From: Patescibacteria group bacterium
Lineage (GTDB): Bacteria; Patescibacteriota; Minisyncoccia; JAHIHE01; JAGLIN01
Assembly (NCBI GenBank): GCA_029210775.1
Contig: JARGGI010000001.1
Coordinates: forward strand, 119,200 to 158,431
DNA: 39,232 bases
Direction of reading: 5' to 3'
Part shown: positions 8,580 through 14,813 of the stretch, piece after piece
Layout: each line of letters begins with the position of its first letter
How positions within the stretch are numbered: the stretch's first letter is position 1
Made by a program: the position numbers and the translations under genes
The notes under the pieces: generated by a model
Told to the model about the DNA's origin: nothing
What the model saw: only the letters and a program-made list of their open reading frames with translations
Database searches by the model: none

Positions 8580-9596
8580 TTAAACTACTCCAAAAATCTT
8601 TGTTAAAAATAAAACATAGAGCAATAAAAACATAATTCCTTCCCAATTATAAATTTTTCTTGAAATTCCTGAAAAAACATATAAAATTGTTGAAGCTATT
8701 AAAAATGGAATTCCTATAAAGAAAGTTATATTGTCAATTTTTAGGTCAGTTAAAAGAGCTGGTAATCCAATAACTGCAAGTATGTTAAAAATATTTGAGC
8801 CAAAAACATTTCCAAGCGCAATTTCATATTTCTTTTTTCTGACCGCTCCAACAGAGACTACAAGTTCAGGCAAAGATGTTCCAATTGCAACAGCGCTCAT
8901 GGTGATGATTGCTGTTCCAATGTTTAACTCGTAGGCGATGTTAATAAGAGCTTCTATTGTATAGTTTGCTCCGAGATATATAAAAAAGGCGCTTATTATT
9001 AATGTTAAAATGAGACCTATTTCAACTTTTGGTTTATAATTCCATATTTTTTTTAATATATTTCCTACATTTTTTTTCTTTTTTTGCTCTTGATTATTCT
9101 TCTTGTTTTTTTCTATATTTGCATGGTTGAGAATTTTTCTTTCTTGCTTTGATGAAATTATATAAAAAGTATAGACCGAGTAAGTTAAAATTAGTAATGC
9201 TCCCTCTAAAAATGTTACTTTTTGGTCAATTAAGATAAAAATCGCGATAGTCGTAGCTATTGCAAGTAATGGAAGATCAAGATTTATTAGACTTCTTTTG
9301 ATGCTAATTTTTTTTGCGATTATGGAAGAAATACCAATAATTAAAAGAATATTAGCAATATTTGATCCTATGGCATTTGCAACGACAATTTCTGTCTCTC
9401 CTTTGCTTACAGCTATTAATGAAGTTGCAAGTTCAGGCAGTGATGTTCCAATACTTACAATGGCAATTCCAACAATAAATGATGGAATTTTAAGTTCTAT
9501 TCCTATTTTTTCGCTACTTTCTGTAAAATAGTCGGCTGACTTTATAAGTACAGTTAAACTTAATATAAATAATAATATCCAAAACAATAAGGTCAT
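8580..9596 (-). CDS. CaCA-family Na+/Ca2+ (or K+-dependent) antiporter, YrbG-like
   Basis: This 338-residue integral membrane protein shows the internal duplication of the CaCA superfamily. The alpha-1 repeat has GTSLPELATS at about 50-59 followed by NAIGSNIANILL; the alpha-2 repeat has GTSLPELVVS at about 239-248 followed by NVFGSNIFNIL. The two halves are joined by a Lys/Asn/Gln-rich cytoplasmic loop (about 150-190). The conserved acidic residues in GTSLPE bind the cation in this family, and the length matches bacterial YrbG-type exchangers. It probably extrudes Ca2+ or another cation in exchange for Na+ or H+; the ion cannot be read from sequence. It lies 26 bp after the basic protein gene. 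Confidence 0.9.
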   Translation of the reverse strand: MTLLFWILLFILSLTVLIKSADYFTESSEKIGIELKIPSFIVGIAIVSIGTSLPELATSLIAVSKGETEIVVANAIGSNIANILLIIGISSIIAKKISIKRSLINLDLPLLAIATTIAIFILIDQKVTFLEGALLILTYSVYTFYIISSKQERKILNHANIEKNKKNNQEQKKKKNVGNILKKIWNYKPKVEIGLILTLIISAFFIYLGANYTIEALINIAYELNIGTAIITMSAVAIGTSLPELVVSVGAVRKKKYEIALGNVFGSNIFNILAVIGLPALLTDLKIDNITFFIGIPFLIASTILYVFSGISRKIYNWEGIMFLLLYVLFLTKIFGVV

Positions 9597-9622
9597 ATGC
9601 TGTTCATTTAATTTTTATAAGT

Positions 9623-10309
9623 TTAGTGAGTTTTGTTAGCTCTGGCAGATGGATTAGCTGATTTGCTTAGGTCGGAACTTCTACTTTTATATGCATTAGG
9701 GTCTGCTTGTCCCGTTATTCCTCTTCGAAGTTTATCAATATCTCTTTTTCCAAATTTTTTTCTTAAGCCTTTTATGTCAATTCCATCATTTTCTACTTTT
9801 TTAAATTGATTTCCAGTAAATCTTTTGCTCTTAAACCTTCTTGTAAAATCTTCAAAATCTTTTTTCTTCAAAACTGATTTTGACGGATTATAAGCCTTAA
9901 CAGCTTTTAGAAAATCAAGCTTTTTTTTAAGAGAAACGCCGTGAACTTTTTTCATTGCTTTTTCAAGTTTTTTTGTTCCTCTCATACCAAGATCATTTAA
10001 TCTATTATGTCTGAAAACCTTCATTTCATGATCATAAGTCTTTTTTGGAACTAAAACTTTTTGTCCGCCTATAATTTTTTCTTCTTGTTTAATATCATCT
10101 TTAGGCTTTCTGTTTTTTTCCCTGTCTTTGCGTATTCTTTCAAATTCTTTTTTTCGTTTTTCTTCAATTTCTTTTCTTGCTTTTTCTAGTTCTTCTAATT
10201 CTTCTTGAAATTTTTGATTCTTTTCATTCATTATGTCTGTATTGCTTTTTGTTTCATCATTTTCAGGAACAGGAGTTGTTTGTTGCTTTGTTATGTCTTC
10301 GTCGCTCAT
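9623..10309 (-). CDS. Basic charged protein, unknown function
   Basis: 228 residues. The first 90 form a Glu/Lys-rich coiled-coil segment, with EELEELEKARKEIEEKRKKE near residues 35-55. The rest is strongly basic, with many Lys/Arg pairs, and ends in a Ser/Asn/Ala-rich tail. There is no membrane segment or known catalytic motif. The basic C-terminal half could bind nucleic acid, but no family was recognised. It lies 26 bp upstream of the cation exchanger and may share its transcript. A palindromic repeat begins about 60 bp upstream of the start. Confidence 0.6.
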   Translation of the reverse strand: MSDEDITKQQTTPVPENDETKSNTDIMNEKNQKFQEELEELEKARKEIEEKRKKEFERIRKDREKNRKPKDDIKQEEKIIGGQKVLVPKKTYDHEMKVFRHNRLNDLGMRGTKKLEKAMKKVHGVSLKKKLDFLKAVKAYNPSKSVLKKKDFEDFTRRFKSKRFTGNQFKKVENDGIDIKGLRKKFGKRDIDKLRRGITGQADPNAYKSRSSDLSKSANPSARANKTH

Positions 10310-10370
10310 TTTGTTTACCTATTTTAATTAACAAGCGTATTAAATATTTTGAATTACGAAATAGCTAAAT

Positions 10371-10443
10371 TTGTCATAGTGAGCTTGTCGAACTATGATA
10401 AATTTGACGCAATTTCCATCCTTCGACAAGCTCAGGTTGACAA
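10371..10443. repeat. Palindromic repeat of the CTTCGACAAGCTCAGG type
   Basis: TTGTCATAGTGAGCTTGTCG (10371-10390) is mirrored by TTCGACAAGCTCAGGTTGAC (10422-10441), giving a hairpin of about 73 bp. An outer perfect 14-bp inverted repeat, TTGAATTACGAAAT at 10349-10362 and its complement at 10453-10466, encloses it. Repeats with this GAGCTTGTCGA core are widespread in CPR and other bacterial genomes. It lies between the basic protein gene and a transposase relic. Confidence 0.75.
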
Positions 10444-10499
10444 GTATATTGAATTTCGTAATTCAATGTAAATAGCAATTTCTGTGTAAATTATACCAT

Positions 10500-10783
10500 T
10501 TAAACAGAAAAACTACAAGAGAGTGTATTAGTCCATCTCATATTGGAAATCATGTTGTTTTTGATTAAATAATTCATAAACGATTGCAAACTAAACTTCA
10601 GTGGTATCTCGTTGTATTATACCATATTAGCCAATCCATTAGTTTATTATTAAATTCACCAGAATTTTCCATCAACACCTTATTTCAATTAACAAATTTT
10701 TCTTGAGTGGTTTGGCTGTATTCTTCAATATGTCCGTTTCCGTATGGCTGTCTATCGTAATTTCAATAATGGATAATTTTTTA
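10500..10783 (-). pseudogene. Relic of an integrase-core (DDE, IS481-like) transposase, C-terminal part
   Basis: Reading the minus strand in shifting frames recovers consecutive pieces of a DDE transposase C-terminus: RQPYGNGHIEEYSQTTQEKF, then FNNKLMDWLIWYNTTRYH, then MNYLIKNNMISNMRWTNTL. The first carries the catalytic glutamate context (normally NGHIERFNRT), and the second matches the WLxWYNTxRPH block. The frame is broken by an in-frame TGA where this family usually has Trp (HY-stop-NYDR), by a TGA after FVN, and by shifts near SLVCN. The N-terminal two thirds are missing. The family label IS481-like is inference. Confidence 0.75.
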
Positions 10784-10891
10784 ACACATAAATTATACAA
10801 CCTTGAGAAACCTCTGCAATGAACATATTAGAATTCTAATTGCATATATTTAGTTTTTTAGATTCCAATATATAAGTGAACTTATTCACAT

Positions 10892-11908
10892 TTATTTATA
10901 AAAAATTTTGTTGCCAGATTTAAGATAAATGTATTCCAGGGTATTAATTTCATTTTTATCAAGACCCTTTGAAAGAAATTCCCTTAAATATATCGATTGT
11001 TCCTCAACATCGTCTATTGCATTAAAATATATTCGTGTATTTTTATTTGTATATGCAATTATTTCTCTTGTTTTTACTCCTTTTGTCTTATAGTATTTAA
11101 TTTTTAAATCGGTTTGTTTTTCTATATTATTATTCAAATTGAGAATAAAAAGTATAAAATCACTATCTGCAACTTTATCATTGATTTTTATCGGTAATAA
11201 AGATTTTTCTTTCTCTCCATCTCCTGTTTGTTTTTCTGTCTTGTCAATTTTTTCCTCGTTTTTTATCAAATTTTCAAAATTATTATTTTTAATATTTTTG
11301 ATTTCTTCTTCTATTTCTATTTCTTCTATAATTTTTATTAATTTTTGGTCATTATTTATCTTCATATTATTCTCAGGCATAAAAGCAATAGCTTCGGAGT
11401 CAATGTAAAAACAATTTTCAAGCCTACACCAAATTATAAGAGGATTTTTTTCTATGATTTCTATTTCTATTTTATTAGGAAACTTTTTCTTAATTGTCAC
11501 ATTTTTAATTTCTGAAAATTCATTGGTTATGTTTTCTTCTATTGCTTTTTCATTGCTAAGAAAAAAATTATTTCGTGGAAATATTACTAAAATTGGTTTA
11601 ATATTATTTTTTTTTATAATTTCTTCTATTTTTTCATTTGAAATAATCATATTCCCTTTTATATATATTTGATTTATTAGAAAAAAATTTGAGAAAAAAA
11701 TAAAGTATACAAATAAAAAAATAGTTAAAAATAAAATTATTTTGTTGATATTATAATTTTTTCGACCAAAAAAAGACTTATGCTTCGTAAATAATTTGGG
11801 GGGTTGCCATGTTACTGTCTTTTTTTTTCTAAATTTGAAAATTGATCTGAGTTTTTGTTTGATTATTAATATCCCCTTTTTATTTTTCTTGATTCTTCTA
11901 TAAGCCAT
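10892..11908 (-). CDS. ftsQ: Cell division protein FtsQ/DivIB-like
   Basis: 338 residues: a basic cytoplasmic N-terminus (1-54), one membrane helix (about 55-75), and an extracytoplasmic FtsQ-type POTRA domain (about 77-150) with INQIYIKGNMIISNEKIEEI and NVTIKKKFPNKIEIEIIEKN. The beta domain follows (IIWCRLENCFYIDSEAIAF). Residues about 195-240 form an acidic low-complexity insertion not typical of FtsQ. FtsQ links the early divisome to FtsL, FtsB and FtsW/FtsI. The ATG at 11908 overlaps the 3' end of the FemX gene by 43 bp; no later ATG precedes the membrane helix, so it is kept. A purine-rich AAAGGGGA lies inside the ORF near 11875, but no ATG, GTG or TTG follows it. Confidence 0.8.
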   Translation of the reverse strand: MAYRRIKKNKKGILIIKQKLRSIFKFRKKKTVTWQPPKLFTKHKSFFGRKNYNINKIILFLTIFLFVYFIFFSNFFLINQIYIKGNMIISNEKIEEIIKKNNIKPILVIFPRNNFFLSNEKAIEENITNEFSEIKNVTIKKKFPNKIEIEIIEKNPLIIWCRLENCFYIDSEAIAFMPENNMKINNDQKLIKIIEEIEIEEEIKNIKNNNFENLIKNEEKIDKTEKQTGDGEKEKSLLPIKINDKVADSDFILFILNLNNNIEKQTDLKIKYYKTKGVKTREIIAYTNKNTRIYFNAIDDVEEQSIYLREFLSKGLDKNEINTLEYIYLKSGNKIFYK

Positions 11909-12891
11909 GTGATTATATATTTATTATTAAGAGGTAAATCCTGACAGTGTAAAAATTCCTTTTGATAACCACCAAATCCTTTTTTGAATTTTGATAATCC
12001 AGACCACGGATGTTTTGGTTTATTCTCGACAATTCCATAGAAATTAAAAACCTTTTTTCCTCTTATCTTTGCTTCTTTTATCGCTTCAAACAATGCAAGA
12101 TACGATGACGGAATTTTACTATATTCAGACGAAGACGCTCCATGGTGATAAAAAGCTTGATTTCCATAAAAAACAATAATTGCAGATGAAATTATTTTTT
12201 TATTATAAACAGCAGAAAATATTTGAATTTGATTATCTTTTTTTAGGGTGTCAATCTCAGCCTTAATAAACTTAAAGGAAAATGGTATAAACTTATGTCG
12301 TTTGACGGTTTCCATGTGAATATCATAAAATGCTTTTAAATATTTCTCATCCGTGCTTTTTATAATTTCTACTCCTTCTTTTTTAGCTCGTCTGATTAAG
12401 TTTCGGTGCGTTTTTTTCATATTTTGGAAAATTTCTTCCTCAGATTTTTCAATATCTAAGACCCAAGTTATTTCTGGGTGCATCATATGAATTGGAGCAT
12501 TTCGAAATCCCGCTTGACTAAATATTTCTAAATTTTCTTTAGTATTTTCAAGAATTGGACTGATTCGAACAAAATAAACCTTTTCTTTTTTGCCTAAATT
12601 TTTTAAATAGTCAAAAAATATTTTTAGTATAATTGAACTTTTATTTTTTATCTCAGGGTCTATAATTGGTCCTTGCGGAATGAATAAAAAGGAACCTCTT
12701 CTAGCATTTACTTTTATAACAAGAGCAACAGCAACAAGTTCGTTCTGATGTAAAATCCCTAATCTCCAAATTTTTTCTCCTGTGTTTTTGTTAAATTCTC
12801 CCCAATTCCAAGATTGCAAAAAGGTGCTTTTTTTGTTTTTTTGTACAAAATTTTCCCATTGATCTTTGTTGGTTATTTCTTTGACTTGCAT
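11866..12891 (-). CDS. FemABX-family peptidoglycan bridge aminoacyltransferase
   Basis: 341 residues, typical length for single FemX-type enzymes. The N-terminus reads FLQSWNWGEFNKNTGEKIWR, and the core includes FLFIPQGPIIDPE and a basic RNLIRRAKKEGVEI segment. The C-terminal half has SSYLALFEAIKEAKIRGKKV and FNFYGIVENKPKHPWSGLSK followed by FKKGFGG, a signature of the family, which consists of two GNAT-like folds. FemABX enzymes transfer amino acids from aminoacyl-tRNA to the side chain of lipid II to build the peptidoglycan cross-bridge. The residue added cannot be predicted. It lies in a wall cluster with ftsQ, degT and murF; the start ATGCAAGTC has no Shine-Dalgarno. Confidence 0.88.
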   Translation of the reverse strand: MQVKEITNKDQWENFVQKNKKSTFLQSWNWGEFNKNTGEKIWRLGILHQNELVAVALVIKVNARRGSFLFIPQGPIIDPEIKNKSSIILKIFFDYLKNLGKKEKVYFVRISPILENTKENLEIFSQAGFRNAPIHMMHPEITWVLDIEKSEEEIFQNMKKTHRNLIRRAKKEGVEIIKSTDEKYLKAFYDIHMETVKRHKFIPFSFKFIKAEIDTLKKDNQIQIFSAVYNKKIISSAIIVFYGNQAFYHHGASSSEYSKIPSSYLALFEAIKEAKIRGKKVFNFYGIVENKPKHPWSGLSKFKKGFGGYQKEFLHCQDLPLNNKYIITWLIEESRKIKRGY

Positions 12892-12915
12892 TAACTTGTA
12901 ATTATTTTAATTATC

Positions 12916-12944
12916 TTGAGTTTTAGATGAAAATCTCTTATATT
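12916..12944 (+). promoter_or_regulatory. Possible plus-strand promoter upstream of the small ORF
   Basis: TTGAGT (12916-12921) and TATATT (12939-12944) are spaced by 17 bp. The predicted start near 12951 leaves a leader of about 137 bases before the small ORF at 13088. It points away from the FemX gene. Confidence 0.4.
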
Positions 12945-13087
12945 ATAAGGATCAAATAACAATACTGAAAAGATTTTTCGTCTTATTTTGTTTAAATAAT
13001 TTCTTTATATATTTTCCCTTGACCATTTTCATAATCGTAACAAAATAAATTCAAAGGATAACAAAAATTTGAAGGGAGGTGAAAATT

Positions 13088-13195
13088 TTGAAGAAAAGAA
13101 ACAAAAACCTTCTTAAACAAAAATCTCAAGATTTAGCAACAAAAGTTTGTAGTCAATTGATGATTCGTCCTTTGTTTAGGATTTCAACCGCATAA
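13088..13195 (+). CDS. Candidate 35-residue basic peptide with a strong Shine-Dalgarno
   Basis: In a 362-bp gap between two minus-strand genes, GGGAGGTG (13074-13081) lies 6 bases before a TTG that opens a 35-codon frame ending at TAA 13193-13195. The peptide begins LKKRNKNLLKQKSQDLA and is basic. A second mini-frame starts at the ATG at 13198, directly after the stop, and runs 13 codons. The match to the anti-Shine-Dalgarno is far better than at most genes in this window, so translation is plausible. I recognise no homologue, and the TTG start and short length keep confidence low. The rest of the gap holds only a weak inverted repeat at 13222-13238. Confidence 0.3.
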   Translation: MKKRNKNLLKQKSQDLATKVCSQLMIRPLFRISTA

Positions 13196-13253
13196 GGATG
13201 AAATGTATAGGTGCATCGAATTACTTTAATATAAAGTAGCCTAATAACTGCTT

Positions 13254-14513
13254 TTATTTAAAAAGCTTTACTATTTTTTCAACATCTTTTTTGTTAATCC
13301 TATGATGTGTTGGTAGATTAATACACATAGAACTAACTTTTTCGGCAACTGGACAACTTCCTGTTTTATACCCTGCCTTTTCAAGATTAACTTCAATTGG
13401 TCCAACTGCTTTAGGAAACCAATCACCAAGAATTATATGATTTTTTCGTGCTTTTTTGATAAATTCTTTTTTATTCTCAATTAATATAGTATACCATAAA
13501 AAAATATTGTTTGAATTGGGAGTTGATGCTGGTAATTTTATATTTTGGTTTTCAACTATTTTTTTTATGAATAAATTTGCAATTTTCTTTCTATTGTTGT
13601 TGAATTTATCTAACAGTTTGAACTGATGTAAGGCAATTTCTGCAAGTGCATTTGGCATTTTTGCTGGAAAATTTTCTGGCTTTTGGCTTTTCTTTTCTTC
13701 TTTCGTATATGCTTTTGTTATGATGCCAAATTTTGTCGATAAAAACATTATAATTTTTCCAATGGAAAAAAAATAATATAATCTAAGTGCATCGTATGTA
13801 ATTAGGGGGTGAAGAAGTTGTTTAATTATAAATTTCTTTTTTTGCTGTGGTAATTGGTCTTTGAATTTTTTGATTTTTTCGCCAAGTTTTTGGTTTGCAG
13901 TTATCACCATTCCTCCAGAAACCGATGAAATGACCTTGTCGCGTCCAAAACTGAAAAACGCAACATCGCCAAATGTTCCAGTTTTTTGTCTTTGATATTC
14001 TGCTCCAAGTGAATGCGCACAATCTTCAATTACATACAAATTATGTTTTTTTGCAATTTTCATAATCTTGTTCATATCAGCAGGATTTCCAAAAGTATGT
14101 TGAACAATGATTGCTTTTGTTTTTTCTGTAATTTTTTCTTCAATTTTATCAGGATCTATATTATAAGTTTTTTCGTTGATATCAATAAAAATTGGTACAG
14201 CTCCGCACCATTTTATCGCATTGGGAAGAGCGACTGTTGTAAAGGCTTGTAAAATTATTTCATCATAATCTTTAATTTCAAGACACTTTAAAATTGCATA
14301 TAAACCACTCCTTCCGCTGTCAAAACTTATTGCCCAGCGAAAGTTCATATATTCACAAAATTTTCTTTCTAATTTTCTTGTATTTTTACCTGTTTGTAAT
14401 TTTCCCCAATACCAAGGTAAAAATAAATATTTATCACAAATCAAACAATCCCAAAAAGTATAATTTGGTGCAAATGCTGATGCAATTGGTTGGAATTTTT
14501 TTAGTATTGACAT
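13254..14513 (-). CDS. DegT/DnrJ/EryC1/StrS-family PLP-dependent aminotransferase
   Basis: 419 residues from the ATG at 14513. A TTG further upstream (14549) is in frame, but the ATG places the usual N-terminus first. Family features include SFDSGRSGLYAILKCLEI, then EIILQAFTTVALPNAI near the cofactor pocket, VIEDCAHSLGAEYQ (Asp contacts the PLP ring nitrogen), and FFSFGRDKVISSVSGGM, in which the Lys forms the Schiff base. These enzymes aminate nucleotide-linked keto-sugars for surface glycans or antibiotics. The substrate cannot be read from the sequence, but the location between a FemX-like gene and murF suggests envelope glycan work. The stop lies about 60 bp from the TAA of the plus-strand small ORF. 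Confidence 0.88.
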   Translation of the reverse strand: MSILKKFQPIASAFAPNYTFWDCLICDKYLFLPWYWGKLQTGKNTRKLERKFCEYMNFRWAISFDSGRSGLYAILKCLEIKDYDEIILQAFTTVALPNAIKWCGAVPIFIDINEKTYNIDPDKIEEKITEKTKAIIVQHTFGNPADMNKIMKIAKKHNLYVIEDCAHSLGAEYQRQKTGTFGDVAFFSFGRDKVISSVSGGMVITANQKLGEKIKKFKDQLPQQKKKFIIKQLLHPLITYDALRLYYFFSIGKIIMFLSTKFGIITKAYTKEEKKSQKPENFPAKMPNALAEIALHQFKLLDKFNNNRKKIANLFIKKIVENQNIKLPASTPNSNNIFLWYTILIENKKEFIKKARKNHIILGDWFPKAVGPIEVNLEKAGYKTGSCPVAEKVSSMCINLPTHHRINKKDVEKIVKLFK

Positions 14514-14562
14514 AAATAGATTATTATTTTTATGTTGCGATATTAACAAAGAAAGCTTATTG

Positions 14563-14677
14563 TCATTTTGAATTTAATTTACTAAATTTTTTAACAAATT
14601 TATAACTAATATTTTTTGGCACAATTAAAAAACCTCCAAGAGAAAGAATATATATTTTCTGTTTCGTATTTTTGCAT
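14563..14677 (-). pseudogene. Truncated relic of a UMP-kinase-like (amino acid kinase fold) gene
   Basis: Minus-strand translation gives KIYILSLGGFLIVPKNI followed by SYKFVKKFSKLNSK and a TGA. This matches the N-terminus of the intact UMP kinase at 30007-30696 (MYIISLGGSLIVPDEIDFKF). The ATG at 14677 is in frame only if one A is removed from the A-run just after it, so the start is frameshifted. The remaining 200 or so residues are absent, and the degT gene begins 49 bp after the stop. It is a diverged paralogue rather than a recent copy. The internal GGAGG is part of the SLGG codons and only by chance resembles a Shine-Dalgarno. Confidence 0.65.
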
Positions 14678-14707
14678 TGTTGTTTTTAATTAAAATATGT
14701 TAAGGAT

Positions 14708-14805
14708 TGTAATTGCGATAAATTCTGTAGGGTGACGAAGCAATTCCGAAACTATGAGCATTAATTATAGTTACGGGATTGCTTCGTCGTTCCTCCTCGC
14801 AATGA
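14708..14805. repeat. Palindromic repeat (type 1) directly after murF
   Basis: The right arm GATTGCTTCGTCGTTCCTCC with CTCGCAATGA (14778-14805) mirrors a more decayed left arm TGTAATTGCGA...GACGAAGCAATTCC (14708-14746). The sequence matches the elements at 15347-15446 and 26440-26565. It ends about 9 bp from the murF stop, so it could also act as a 3' hairpin on the murF mRNA. Confidence 0.75.
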
Positions 14806-14813
14806 AAAATTTA

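Noticed and set aside
14514-14549. A TTG start extends the DegT aminotransferase by 12 residues.
   Set aside because: No ribosome site supports it, and the ATG at 14513 gives a normal family N-terminus.
14622-14640. GGAGG before a GTG was first read as a small leader ORF upstream of degT.
   Set aside because: The GGAGG encodes Gly-Gly of a kinase-type SLGG motif in a frame that continues upstream, so it is better explained as a UMP-kinase-like relic.
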